Origin: Marinilabiliales bacterium | GTDB lineage: Bacteria; Bacteroidota; Bacteroidia; Bacteroidales; F082 | Direction of reading: 5' to 3' | Length of the DNA: 32,511 bases | NCBI GenBank assembly: GCA_002869365.1 | Contig: PKTA01000145.1 | Coordinates: 1 to 32,511, forward strand | Shown here: piece by piece, positions 16,520 to 24,819 of the stretch | Position numbering within the stretch: the stretch's first letter is position 1 | Layout of the letters: each line of letters opens with the position of its first letter | The notes under the pieces: generated by a model | What the model was told of the DNA's origin: nothing | What the model saw: the letters and a program-made list of their open reading frames with translations, nothing else | Databases searched by the model: none | Translations under genes and position numbers: made by a program

Positions 16520-16777
16520 TTAATTTTCCAAATTCTTCTCAAGATTATCAATAATTTTCTTGTTTACTTTTCTTGGATTTTTAGTCTTGAAAGATTTCAA
16601 CTCTTTCAAAGCAATTTTTCCATATTCATAAAGTCCTGATGGATTTTTATCATGATCGTAACTTCCAATACAATATTCAAGTTTCGATTTAATTTCAGTT
16701 TGTGATTCAATATTTAATTTATCAAATAGTTGAACCGCTTCTTCGCATGCATTTCTGAATTTCTCTGTATTTGCCAT
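16520..16777 (-). CDS. Small helical protein of unknown function
   Basis: I start it at the ATG at 16777 (MANTEKFRNACEEAVQLF), not 24 codons upstream, because the upstream codons are AT-rich filler and a -7 box (16826-16833) lies inside that stretch. The 85-residue product is charged and helical, with a Lys-rich C-terminus (ELKSFKTKNPRKVNKKIIDN), no signal and no membrane segment, so cytoplasmic. Two cysteines (C11, C36) show no metal-site spacing. I do not recognise a family. It has its own promoter and terminator, which supports a real gene. Confidence 0.7.
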   Translation of the reverse strand: MANTEKFRNACEEAVQLFDKLNIESQTEIKSKLEYCIGSYDHDKNPSGLYEYGKIALKELKSFKTKNPRKVNKKIIDNLEKNLEN

Positions 16778-16825
16778 TTTTAATAATTTAATTAATAAAT
16801 TGATTTCCCTTTTTATATTATTTAG

Positions 16826-16833
16826 CAAAATTA
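16826..16833 (-). promoter_or_regulatory. -7 box of the small minus-strand gene
   Basis: On the minus strand this reads TAATTTTG (TAnnTTTG), 48 bases before the ATG at 16777. No clear -33 box at 17-20 bases. It rules out the longer upstream start. Confidence 0.4.
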
Positions 16834-17058
16834 AAACTGTTTTAAGCAATTGAATATCTTTCTTTTAAATTATAGTTATTTTTTCACATAAAATTATAAA
16901 CTATAGATATAAGTATCTGAACCCCCTAATTGATAACGTTTGCACTAAGGATAAAATAATTATATTCTCAATCATTTAAATTAAATTTTGTTCAAAATCA
17001 CCAAAACTCAACATTGAATGATTAGTTTTTGTAATTTTCATTTCCCAAATGGTAAATA

Positions 17059-18090
17059 ATGGAAACTGTTAAAACCATTGATATTTTTTACTTTTCAGGA
17101 ACCGGAAATGCAAAACAAATTGCCTTGTGGTTTTACGAATTTGCAGTAAAAAAAAATATCGATTGTAAAGTTTTTAATATCGCCAAAATAGGTGCTATAA
17201 AACCTGAAAATATCAATCCCGACTCTTTGATATTAATTGTATCACCCACTCATGGTTTCAATTTTCCAAAAATTACTCTCGACTTTATAAATCATTTTCC
17301 CAAAGGGAAAAACAGAATCGTATTAATGAATACCAGAGGAGGCTTGAAACTAGGCAGATATGTAACGCCCGGACTTAGTGGTATAGCCTTTATTTTATCA
17401 TCATTAATATTAAAGGGGAAAGGTTATAAAATTCTTGGTCAGATTCCTTTCGACATGCCATCAAACTGGATTTCCATTCACCCGGCACTCAATGAAAATT
17501 CAGTAAAATTTCTTCACAGAAAAAATTATGAACGGATTGAAAAGCATGCAAATAAAATATTTTCAGGAAAACCTGATTTTCTCGCATACAGAGATTTGGT
17601 TCAGGATATTTTAATTTCACCCATTTCGCTTGGATACTATATTGTAGGTCGCTTTGTTTTTGCTAAATCATTTTATGCTTCGGCAAATTGTAATAATTGC
17701 GGATTATGTATTAAAGAATGCCCTGTAAAAGCAGTTAAAACAGTGAATAATCGTCCATACTGGACTTTCAATTGTGAAAGTTGTATGAAGTGTATGAACT
17801 CCTGCCCTGAAAAAGCAATTGAAACTGCTCACGGGTTACTTATAGGCATTTGGATTATTAACTCTGTTTTGCTTGCCTTTCTGCTAAACAACTTATTGAA
17901 AATTGATATTGAATCCGAATTAATAGGCAGAATAATATCAACTTTAGCATTCTTTATTCTTTTGTGGTTCGGATACAAATTTCAACATATCTTACTCAAA
18001 AACAGATTTATTGCAAGATTAATCTCGTTTACATCCTTAACCCGGTTTAAGTTTTGGGGACGTTATAATTCTATTCCTGATAGTAAATAG
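17059..18090 (+). CDS. EFR1-family flavodoxin/ferredoxin membrane protein
   Basis: 343 residues. The flavodoxin-like N-terminus begins IDIFYFSGTGNAKQIA, with the FMN phosphate loop SGTGN at 13-17 and SPTHGFNFP at 62-70. Two bacterial-type 4Fe-4S clusters follow: C211-x2-C214-x2-C217-x3-C221P and C239-x2-C242-x2-C245-x3-C249P. Two membrane helices lie at about 260-278 and 288-305. EFR1-type proteins are thought to move electrons between flavin and ferredoxin centres, here tethered to the membrane. The partner is unknown. It is separated from the DUF4386 gene by 96 bp and that gene's own -7 box, so probably monocistronic. Confidence 0.87.
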   Translation: METVKTIDIFYFSGTGNAKQIALWFYEFAVKKNIDCKVFNIAKIGAIKPENINPDSLILIVSPTHGFNFPKITLDFINHFPKGKNRIVLMNTRGGLKLGRYVTPGLSGIAFILSSLILKGKGYKILGQIPFDMPSNWISIHPALNENSVKFLHRKNYERIEKHANKIFSGKPDFLAYRDLVQDILISPISLGYYIVGRFVFAKSFYASANCNNCGLCIKECPVKAVKTVNNRPYWTFNCESCMKCMNSCPEKAIETAHGLLIGIWIINSVLLAFLLNNLLKIDIESELIGRIISTLAFFILLWFGYKFQHILLKNRFIARLISFTSLTRFKFWGRYNSIPDSK

Positions 18091-18125
18091 AATCGAAAGT
18101 TTAGAATTTTCCAATGAAATATTTT

Positions 18126-18133
18126 TATTTTTG
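18126..18133 (+). promoter_or_regulatory. -7 box (TATTTTTG) of the DUF4386 gene
   Basis: TATTTTTG fits TAnnTTTG and ends 53 bases before the ATG at 18187, nearly the same distance as for the CPBP gene (52). No TTTG -33 element is obvious. Confidence 0.4.
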
Positions 18134-18186
18134 CAACCGCAAACTAAGCATCTTGCTATACTTTAAGAATTAATAAACTCAATTAT

Positions 18187-18936
18187 ATGAACTCTACTAC
18201 AAAAAAAAGACGTTATCCTGATATTTCAAGAGGAAACGCTGCAATAATAGGTGGGTTAGCACTCCTGATTATGGCAATAATTGCTCCCATCGCAGACTTA
18301 TCCATTTTTCAAAAACTTATCGTTAATGGCGATGCTGCAAAAACTGTAATGAATATTATTGCCTCCGAAACATCTTTTCGCCTGGGCATTTTTCTTTTTG
18401 TAATAGTTCTATTGCTCGACATTATTGTGGCGTGGGCCCTTTACGTATTTCTAAAACCCATTAATAAAAGCTTATCATTATTAGCAGCTTGGTTACGCAT
18501 TGTTTATACTGCTATACTTGGAATTGCAATAAGCTATCTATTTAGCGTTCTTAACCTTCTAAATGCTCCTGACTACATCAATGCATTCCAAAATGATCAA
18601 TTAAATGCTTTAGTAATGATTTCATTGAAGAGTTTTAGAAGTGTTTGGGAATTCGGATTAGCAATATTTGGGTTTCATCTGTTACTAGTGGGATATCTTG
18701 TATTTAAAGCCGCTTATATGAAAAAAGTACTAGGCATTTTAGTTATTATTGCTGGCTTAGGATATATTATTGATAGCTTTGGCAGATTAATTTCCACAGA
18801 GTATAATATTACTGTGGGAATGTTCACCTTTATAGGGGAAGTTATTCTGCTATTTTGGCTTCTTTTTAAAGGTAGAAAAGAAAAACAGAGAGAAAAAACC
18901 AAGAGCAGCAACTCAACTTTAAGCACTGGTCATTAA
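18187..18936 (+). CDS. DUF4386-family membrane protein
   Basis: 249 residues with six predicted transmembrane helices. The opening ISRGNAAIIGGLALLIMAIIAP, the LVIVLLLDIIVAWALYVFLKP-like second pair, and LRIVYTAILG are characteristic of DUF4386, an uncharacterised family of inner-membrane proteins common in Bacteroidota and Firmicutes. The hydrophilic tail (KGRKEKQREKTKSSN) is followed by STLSTGH, which is encoded by the first unit of the repeat patch that starts at 18920. The true ancestral C-terminus may therefore have been replaced. Function unknown. Confidence 0.8.
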   Translation: MNSTTKKRRYPDISRGNAAIIGGLALLIMAIIAPIADLSIFQKLIVNGDAAKTVMNIIASETSFRLGIFLFVIVLLLDIIVAWALYVFLKPINKSLSLLAAWLRIVYTAILGIAISYLFSVLNLLNAPDYINAFQNDQLNALVMISLKSFRSVWEFGLAIFGFHLLLVGYLVFKAAYMKKVLGILVIIAGLGYIIDSFGRLISTEYNITVGMFTFIGEVILLFWLLFKGRKEKQREKTKSSNSTLSTGH

Positions 18937-19118
18937 GCATTCTTTGCCTGCCGAAATGAAAAGAAGGTAGGGGTCACTGGTAATTGGTCATTAGGCACTA
19001 GTTATTGGTTATTCTGTCTACTTATTCCAGGACAAGACACTCATAATTCATAACTCATAACTTTTAACTCGATGAACTTTAGCGCACTCGATAAACTCTA
19101 GGCACTTTAGTGCACTCA
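18920..19118. repeat. Degenerate short-repeat patch
   Basis: Several imperfect repeat families are packed in 200 bp. CACTGGTCATTAAGCA near 18924 recurs as CACTGGTAATTGGTCATT near 18974 and as CACTAGTTATTGGTTATT after it. CATAATTCATAACTCATAAC near 19041 is three copies of an 8-base unit. CTCGATGAACTTTAG near 19068 recurs as CTCGATAAACTCTAG near 19088, and CACTTTAGTGCACTC follows. The patch supplies the last codons and stop of the DUF4386 gene and the putative GTG start of the next gene. It resembles the TCATTAG/CATAACT-type intergenic repeats seen in some bacterial genomes, probably spread by slippage. Confidence 0.7.
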
Positions 19119-19682
19119 AAAGAATTCCTATCTTTACCGCCTCAAAAATTAAGGTTGAAAACAAGATTATCCGGCATATTAATTTTATTATTACTGGTGG
19201 TTCCAATCATCGCCACTTACTCTTATTTGTATATTACAAAACAGAAAATAAGAAAAGAGGTAAAGCATAATATATTGAATAAACTTGAAAAGGAAAATCT
19301 TATTTTATTGACTTTCACCAAGGAAGAAACAGAAAACCTGGATTGGAAACATTCGAGCGAATTTGAATTCCAGGGCCAGATGTACGATATTGTAAAGCAG
19401 GAAATTCAGGGTGAAAATATTTTATATTGGTGTTGGAACGACAATAAAGAAACTAAAATAAACAATCAAATCAACTCATTGCTGACCTTTGTTTTGGGAA
19501 AAGACCAACGAAACAAAGAGAACCAAAAACGATTGAACAACTATTTTAACTCGCTCTTTTTCAGCGAAATCCCGACATACAATTTAGTTGTACTTCAAAG
19601 AGATTATAAATACAATATTTTAAAAATAGCATGCCACAAATTATCTAATTCACCTCCTTCCCCACCTCCAGAAATTGCTTAA
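19110..19682 (+). CDS. Single-pass membrane protein upstream of the TonB receptor, unknown function
   Basis: Up to 190 residues. The start is uncertain: a GTG at 19110 lies inside the repeat patch, and an in-frame TTG at 19155 (after TTAAGG) gives a 175-residue form that begins KTRLSGILI; no upstream ATG exists. One membrane helix (about residues 21-42, LSGILILLLLVVPIIATYSYL) is followed by a hydrophilic domain with ILLTFTKEETENLDWKHSSE, FEFQGQMYDIVKQE and ILYWCWNDNKETKIN, and a Pro-rich tail SPPSPPPEIA. I recall similar proteins beside TonB-dependent receptors in Bacteroidota but know no name or function. It is followed by the receptor gene 78 bp downstream. Confidence 0.7.
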   Translation: MHSKEFLSLPPQKLRLKTRLSGILILLLLVVPIIATYSYLYITKQKIRKEVKHNILNKLEKENLILLTFTKEETENLDWKHSSEFEFQGQMYDIVKQEIQGENILYWCWNDNKETKINNQINSLLTFVLGKDQRNKENQKRLNNYFNSLFFSEIPTYNLVVLQRDYKYNILKIACHKLSNSPPSPPPEIA

Positions 19683-19705
19683 ACAAATTCCAACAACAAA
19701 CTGAA

Positions 19706-19721
19706 TGTCAAATATTTGACA
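19706..19721. promoter_or_regulatory. Perfect 16-bp palindrome upstream of the TonB receptor
   Basis: TGTCAAATATTTGACA is a perfect palindrome of the form TGTCA-N6-TGACA, the layout of Crp/Fnr-superfamily sites. It ends 11 bases before the -7 box of the receptor gene, so a bound protein would contact or cover the -33 region. The regulator is not identifiable from this window. Confidence 0.55.
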
Positions 19722-19732
19722 TCAAGAAATAA

Positions 19733-19740
19733 TATATTTG
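19733..19740 (+). promoter_or_regulatory. -7 box (TATATTTG) of the TonB receptor gene
   Basis: A strong TAnnTTTG match 20 bases before the ATG at 19761, giving a very short leader. The TTTG inside the palindrome is 14 bases upstream, too close for a normal -33 box, so activation through the palindrome is possible. Confidence 0.45.
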
Positions 19741-19760
19741 TTTAATGCAATAAAATCATA

Positions 19761-22172
19761 ATGAAGAAAATTTATATTTTATTATTGTTGTTAGTTGCTA
19801 CTATATATGGCAAAACTCAAACAATAAGTATTACAGACCAGGAAACCGGAAAAGCGCTGGAAATGGTAACTCTGATGAGTGAATACCCAAAGGCATTTAC
19901 TACAACTAATGTAAATGGGCAGGCTGATATAACAAGTTTTAAAGGCTCTACTGAAATTGAAATCAGAAGTTTGGGTTATAAAGCAATAATTAAAAGTTAC
20001 AATGATATAAAATCGGATAATTTTGAAATTGGTATGGAAATTTACAACTTAAACCTTGATGAGGTGGTAGTTGCAGGAAGCCGCTGGCGTCAGTCGTCCG
20101 ACAATATTCCTTCAAAAATTGTGACCATCTCCCCTACGGAGATAAACCTTCAAAATCCACAAACCGCTGCCGACCTTTTGGGTATTTCAGGGAAGGTTTT
20201 TATACAGAAAAGTCAGCAAGGAGGAGGAAGTCCGATGATAAGAGGTTTTGCTACTAACCGTTTACTTTATACAGTAGATGGAGTTAGGATGAACACAGCA
20301 ATTTTCAGAGGAGGAAACATCCAGAATGTGATAAACCTGGACCCCTTTACCATGGAAAATACGGAAGTCCTTTTCGGCCCTGGTTCGGTTATTTATGGCA
20401 GTGATGCCATTGGAGGAGTAATGAGTTTCCAAACCTTAACTCCACAATTTTCACTAACCGACAAACCAATGGTTACCGGCAAAGCTATTAGTAGATTTTC
20501 TACTGCAAGCAAGGAAAAAACAGGACATTTTGATGTAAATGTAGGATGGAAAAAATGGGCAATGGTAACAAGTTTCAGCGCGTGGGATTTCGATAATTTG
20601 CGCCAGGGACACCATGGCCCCGACGATTATATAAAACCATACTATGTTCAGCGTCAGGATAGTGTTGACAGAGTTATCACACAAAGTGATCCTCTATTAC
20701 AGGTTCCTTCTGCTTATTCGCAAATGAATTTAATGCAGAAAATTCGCTTTAAACCAAATGAACATTGGGATTTTCAGTACGGATTTCATTATTCTGAAAC
20801 TTCTTCTTACGGAAGATACGACAGACATAACCGAATGAAAAATGGATTACCTCGCTATGCAGAATGGAATTACGGACCTCAAAAATGGTTAATGAATAAT
20901 CTGAATATTACTCATACCTCCGATAATGTAATTTTTAATCAGATGACCATCCGCTTGGCGCAACAATCATTCGAAGAAAGTCGTATTGATAGATCTTTCA
21001 ATAAAAACGACAGAAATAGTAATACCGAAAAAGTTGAGGCTTATTCCATAAACCTGGATTTTGTAAAGTGGACAGGCGGTAAAAACACCATTTATTACGG
21101 TCTGGAATATGTTCGCGATGATGTTAAATCAACCGGAAGCATAAGCGATATTTCAACAGGAATAACTGTTGACGGACCTGCACGATACCCCAACTCATCA
21201 TGGACCTCCATTGCTGCTTATATAGAAGATGTTTATAAAGTTTCGAACAATTTTACTTTACAGGGTGCTTTAAGATATAATCAGTTTATTTTGGATGCTG
21301 ATTTTACTAATAATACAAATTTCTATCCTTTCCCATTTACAACTGCAAATATCAACAAAGGAGCATTAACAGGTTCTATCGGAGGTGTTTATCGCCCATC
21401 TGGCACATGGATAATAAGTGCGAACTTGGGAACAGCTTTTCGTTCGCCAAATGTTGATGATATAGGAAAAGTATTCGATTCAGAACCCGGTGCTGTCGTG
21501 GTTCCAAACCCCGATTTGAAAGCAGAGTATGCCTATAATTTTGATTTGGGAGTTGCCAAAGTAATAGCCGATGTTGTAAAAATTGATCTTACCGCTTATT
21601 ATACATATTTACAAAATGCAATGGTAAGGCGCGATTATCAACTGAATGGTTTAGACAGCATTATGTTTGAGGGTGAGATGAGTAAAGTGCAGGCTTTGCA
21701 AAATGCTGCAGTAGCCAATGTTTACGGCGTGCAGTTTGGACTGGAAGTAAAAATGCCTTCAAACTTTACTTTCTCTACAGATTTAAATTTCCAGAAGGGA
21801 GAAGAAGATATGGATGATGGTACCAAAAGTCCTACACGACATGCAGCACCTTTCTTCGGCATTTCCCGACTTAACTATCGATTTAATAAATTGAATCTGG
21901 AATTTTATACTAACTATCAAGGGGAACGTAAATATGATGAACTGCCTGTTAGTGAGCAATCGAAAGATGAAATTTATGCCAAAGATAAAAATGGTAAGAA
22001 CTACTCCCCGGCCTGGTATACCTTAAACATAAAGGCCATTTATGATTTGGAAAACCAGTTTATTCTGAGTGCGGGTATAGAAAACATAACCGATCAAAGA
22101 TATCGTCCTTACAGTTCGGGCATTTCTGCTCCCGGCAGAAATTTCATTCTTTCTTTGAGATATAACTTTTAA
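19761..22172 (+). CDS. TonB-dependent outer-membrane receptor, heme/hemoglobin (HmuR) type
   Basis: 803 residues. Signal peptide to about residue 20 (KIYILLLLLVATIYGKTQ), a carboxypeptidase-like regulatory domain (about 21-95), a TonB-box-like NLDEVVVAGSRW, then the plug domain with NPQTAADLLG, QQGGGSPMIRGFATNRLLYTVDGVRMN and VLFGPGSVIYGSDAIGGVMSF. The 22-strand barrel includes GTAFRSPNVDDIGKVFDSEPG and VPNPDLKAEYAYNFDLG and ends LSLRYNF with terminal Phe. The plug and the PNPDLKAE region fit the hemoglobin/transferrin/lactoferrin-type receptors used for heme or iron uptake. The ligand is inferred. The gene follows a conserved small membrane protein and ends at a strong bidirectional hairpin. 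Confidence 0.87.
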   Translation: MKKIYILLLLLVATIYGKTQTISITDQETGKALEMVTLMSEYPKAFTTTNVNGQADITSFKGSTEIEIRSLGYKAIIKSYNDIKSDNFEIGMEIYNLNLDEVVVAGSRWRQSSDNIPSKIVTISPTEINLQNPQTAADLLGISGKVFIQKSQQGGGSPMIRGFATNRLLYTVDGVRMNTAIFRGGNIQNVINLDPFTMENTEVLFGPGSVIYGSDAIGGVMSFQTLTPQFSLTDKPMVTGKAISRFSTASKEKTGHFDVNVGWKKWAMVTSFSAWDFDNLRQGHHGPDDYIKPYYVQRQDSVDRVITQSDPLLQVPSAYSQMNLMQKIRFKPNEHWDFQYGFHYSETSSYGRYDRHNRMKNGLPRYAEWNYGPQKWLMNNLNITHTSDNVIFNQMTIRLAQQSFEESRIDRSFNKNDRNSNTEKVEAYSINLDFVKWTGGKNTIYYGLEYVRDDVKSTGSISDISTGITVDGPARYPNSSWTSIAAYIEDVYKVSNNFTLQGALRYNQFILDADFTNNTNFYPFPFTTANINKGALTGSIGGVYRPSGTWIISANLGTAFRSPNVDDIGKVFDSEPGAVVVPNPDLKAEYAYNFDLGVAKVIADVVKIDLTAYYTYLQNAMVRRDYQLNGLDSIMFEGEMSKVQALQNAAVANVYGVQFGLEVKMPSNFTFSTDLNFQKGEEDMDDGTKSPTRHAAPFFGISRLNYRFNKLNLEFYTNYQGERKYDELPVSEQSKDEIYAKDKNGKNYSPAWYTLNIKAIYDLENQFILSAGIENITDQRYRPYSSGISAPGRNFILSLRYNF

Positions 22173-22178
22173 ATTATA

Positions 22179-22207
22179 TTCCGGCCGCTTCGATGAAGCG
22201 GCCGGAA
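22179..22207. terminator. Bidirectional terminator hairpin
   Basis: Perfect 13-bp stem TTCCGGCCGCTTC / GAAGCGGCCGGAA with a GAT loop, very GC-rich for this region. It lies between the TonB receptor and the convergent ABC permease gene. The T-tracts are weak. Confidence 0.8.
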
Positions 22208-22224
22208 ATATCTTCTACCATAAA

Positions 22225-23007
22225 TTAATGATGATCAGCCCTTTTCCACCAACTTACTGTTGCCCAATAACTAAATAAAAAAGTAAGAACCAAAATGACG
22301 TAACTGCTGGTATTTAACTCCATGCCCGGTATATTATTTCCAATGGCATATAATGCGGGTATCGACCAGGGAAAATAAGGCCCTAAACCAAGCAATCCGG
22401 CAAACTGAGCCAAAATAACTGTAAAAATAACTATCCCCAAAGGAGCAATAATTCCTCTGCTATAACCTGCGATAAATGCAATTGGCGGTGCTAAAAGTAA
22501 AGTTAATATTGTTGCTCCAAAATATGATTTAGTAAACTCAATAAACATTGCTGTAGACCATTGTTCTATTCCCACAACAAAGCCCATTCCTACTCCAACA
22601 ACAAAAACCAAGGCACTCAATAGTATGCTCCAAAGAGAAATTATAATAAATTTTGAAAGCACTATTAATGATCTGTTTATTGGAAGAGCAATTATATCTT
22701 TCATTGTTTTAAAAGTATGCTCACTTGCAAAAACCCAGGTAGTTATAAATCCAAAACCGATTAGGCTTATTGATCCCAAAAGTTGATTAAGTACTCCAAA
22801 ATAACCCAGCCAGTTTGAGGTTCCAAATATGTTTGCTTTCATCCCTACTATTCCGAGTTTAGAAGCTAATTCAGGATTTCGTGCAACAAACATCATCAAT
22901 GATGTCATAAGAGGGATAAATATAAAAACTACTATTGTTCCAAAAAGCACTTTCGATCTTTTAATTTTCTCAAACTCAGCCCACAAAGCATTACTAATTT
23001 TTTTCAT
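22225..23007 (-). CDS. ABC-2 type transporter permease
   Basis: 260 residues with six hydrophobic helices and the layout of ABC-2 permeases of the NatB/BcrB/lantibiotic-immunity group. It starts MKKISNALWAEFEKIKRSKVLFG, the typical cytoplasmic leader, followed by a first helix and a long loop (MMFVARNPELASKLG). A helix pair near FEHTFKTMKDIIALPINRSLIVLSKF-like sequence (SEHTFKTMKDII) marks the conserved region. It begins 5 bp after the ATPase stop and forms the exporter with it. The substrate is unknown. Confidence 0.85.
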   Translation of the reverse strand: MKKISNALWAEFEKIKRSKVLFGTIVVFIFIPLMTSLMMFVARNPELASKLGIVGMKANIFGTSNWLGYFGVLNQLLGSISLIGFGFITTWVFASEHTFKTMKDIIALPINRSLIVLSKFIIISLWSILLSALVFVVGVGMGFVVGIEQWSTAMFIEFTKSYFGATILTLLLAPPIAFIAGYSRGIIAPLGIVIFTVILAQFAGLLGLGPYFPWSIPALYAIGNNIPGMELNTSSYVILVLTFLFSYWATVSWWKRADHH

Positions 23008-23012
23008 GATTT

Positions 23013-23927
23013 CTAATCCTTCAGTTTAATAGTTCTCAAAAAATATGATTCAAGGTCTTCTTCAATCACATTAAGTTGTGTTAATGCAATATTATTGCCC
23101 ACAAGCAGATTTGCAATTTTATCAGGTCCTTCAATAAATTCCTTATCGGTTATAAGCAGTTTTCCATTTTCATTATCAATAGCCTTTATGTCCTTGTCTT
23201 GCAATAATAATTTTGTTGCTTTTTGGTCGAGCGTATTAATTATCAGGCGTTTTTCACAAAGTTTTTCAAGTTCCTGAGTATTTATCTCTTGTATTAAAAA
23301 TCCATCATGAATGATTCCAATCCGAGTTGAAAATTTTGAAATCTCTCCAAGAATATGGCTGGAGATAAATATTGTAACTCCATGATTTTTTGCTAAATCA
23401 GTAAGTAATTCTCTTATTTCAAAAATACCTGCAGGATCGAGTCCGTTGGCAGGTTCATCGAGTATTAAAATTTTAGGATTATGAATTAGTGCTTTTGCTA
23501 GCCCCAATCGTTGTGCATTTCCCAGCGATAGGTTTTTCGCCTTACGATGAGAATACTTATTAAGTTTCAATTTATCTATCACATAATCAACTGTTTTACT
23601 GTCGTTTAAAAATCTCAATCGCCTTATAATTTCAAGATTCTCTCTAACCGTTAATTCAGGATAAGCATAAGGAACCTCTACCAAATAACCTATTTCCCTC
23701 CATAATTCGGTTTTGTCGGAACTCACTTTAATACCATTTAAAAATACCGTACCCCTATCTGGATTTATCATTCCTAGCATCATACGAATAGCAGTGGTTT
23801 TTCCAGCTCCGTTAAGGCCCAAAAAACCATATATCTCCCCTTTTCTAACATTCAACGATAAATTGGAAACAGCATTTACATCCTTATAAGTTTTAGTAAG
23901 GCCTTCTGTATTAATTACTTCATTCAT
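23013..23927 (-). CDS. ABC transporter ATP-binding protein
   Basis: 304 residues. Walker A GLNGAGKTT (37-45), signature LSLGNAQRLGLAKAL (LSLGN at 133-137, last residue Asn instead of Gln), Walker B ILILDEPANGLDP (153-165) and the switch His in FISSHILGE. The Q-loop position reads YLVEVPYAYPELTV without Gln, as is common in the NatA/BcrA branch. The C-terminal 90 residues are the DUF4162-like extension of that branch. It energises the ABC-2 permease encoded 5 bp downstream and is controlled, I infer, by the TetR regulator upstream through the operator at 23948-23965. Confidence 0.88.
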   Translation of the reverse strand: MNEVINTEGLTKTYKDVNAVSNLSLNVRKGEIYGFLGLNGAGKTTAIRMMLGMINPDRGTVFLNGIKVSSDKTELWREIGYLVEVPYAYPELTVRENLEIIRRLRFLNDSKTVDYVIDKLKLNKYSHRKAKNLSLGNAQRLGLAKALIHNPKILILDEPANGLDPAGIFEIRELLTDLAKNHGVTIFISSHILGEISKFSTRIGIIHDGFLIQEINTQELEKLCEKRLIINTLDQKATKLLLQDKDIKAIDNENGKLLITDKEFIEGPDKIANLLVGNNIALTQLNVIEEDLESYFLRTIKLKD

Positions 23928-23947
23928 GGTATCAATATTTATACAAC

Positions 23948-23965
23948 AAACCGAACATTCGGTCT
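23948..23965. promoter_or_regulatory. TetR operator upstream of the ABC exporter genes
   Basis: AAACCGAACATTCGGTCT contains the perfect dyad ACCGAA-CA-TTCGGT. It sits 21 bases before the ATPase ATG. It shares the pattern AAACCGA.C.TT.GGT with the site directly before the tetR start, so one regulator probably binds both. Confidence 0.65.
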
Positions 23966-23983
23966 GTAATAATTCAAAAAAAA

Positions 23984-24586
23984 TCAGACTTTTATATTTG
24001 TATAAATTGTATCAAAAGCATTTTGCAAATATTCTTTATATGGTTTTGTATTATCATTATTTATAAAACGAATAAACACACCATCAGTACTATACAAAAA
24101 CAAATGTGCAAGATCTTCATCTGAAGAACTACTCTTAATTTCCTTATTCTTCCTTGCCAAAGCAATCATCGATTTCCATGCATCCAGATCATGTTTGTGC
24201 ATTTCCAATTCCAATTCAAGAAATTCGGGAAAACGATTTACTGCCTCAAACAATATTAAAAAGAAATTAAAATTAGAAGATTCTCCTTTTTCATCATCAA
24301 CAAGATTACTCATCTGCTGCATTGAATTATCTATATAATCAACATATTTTGAATAAAAATCCTTTAAGGAAGAAACTTCAAAACTTGAATACGGCACCTC
24401 TCCCATCGACATGAACATACCAACAATTTCTTTGAATAATTCCTCTTTACTACTAAAATAATGGTAGAATGCCCCTTTCGACAGTTCAGTTTTTTGAACT
24501 ATTTCCTTCATGGTAACATCTCTATAACTCTTCTGTAAGAATAAAATCAGTGAGGTTTTTAAAATATGTTCTTTAGTTTCATTCAT
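23984..24586 (-). CDS. TetR/AcrR-family transcriptional repressor
   Basis: 200 residues. The N-terminal helix-turn-helix is intact: KEHILKTSLILFLQKSYRDVTMKEIVQKTELSKGAFYHYFSSKEELF (about 5-51), with the family's GAFYHYF recognition helix. The remaining 150 residues are the helical ligand and dimer domain, which has no cysteine and several aromatic residues. It lies 56 bp upstream of the ABC ATPase, all on the minus strand, and each of the two start regions carries a related ACCGA dyad. I infer an autorepressor that also represses the exporter and is released by the exported compound. Confidence 0.87.
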   Translation of the reverse strand: MNETKEHILKTSLILFLQKSYRDVTMKEIVQKTELSKGAFYHYFSSKEELFKEIVGMFMSMGEVPYSSFEVSSLKDFYSKYVDYIDNSMQQMSNLVDDEKGESSNFNFFLILFEAVNRFPEFLELELEMHKHDLDAWKSMIALARKNKEIKSSSSDEDLAHLFLYSTDGVFIRFINNDNTKPYKEYLQNAFDTIYTNIKV

Positions 24587-24604
24587 AAACCGACCGTTTG
24601 GTTT
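24587..24604. promoter_or_regulatory. TetR autoregulatory operator
   Basis: AAACCGACCGTTTGGTTT, an imperfect dyad (7 of 9 positions match between arms), lies directly against the tetR ATG and 1 base from its -7 box. Binding here would block transcription start. It is related to the site at 23948-23965. Confidence 0.6.
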
Positions 24605-24605
24605 G

Positions 24606-24635
24606 CAAATATATAAAAATAATTATATTAACAAA
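24606..24635 (-). promoter_or_regulatory. Consensus promoter of tetR (TTTG-N18-TATATTTG)
   Basis: On the minus strand TTTG (24635-24632), 18 bases, then TATATTTG (24613-24606). This is an ideal Bacteroidota sigma-70-type promoter and the best one in the window. It abuts the operator at 24587-24604, and the start codon is only 19 bases after the -7 box. Confidence 0.75.
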
Positions 24636-24819
24636 CTATAAATTAAGAATGAATTCTATTTGTAAAATATGATTATTCAATTAGTAGTTCACCAAGAATT
24701 AAATTTGAAGAAAATATATTATCTTTATTCCTCTATATTTCATCTGTTTTGTAATGCTATAATTTAAAAGAATTAATGATTTTATAATAAGTAAAAAACC
24801 AAATTAATTGAAAATTGCC

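Noticed and set aside
18920-19118. CRISPR array or integration site
   Set aside because: The repeats are imperfect, of unequal length and not separated by constant-length spacers. No cas or integrase genes are present.
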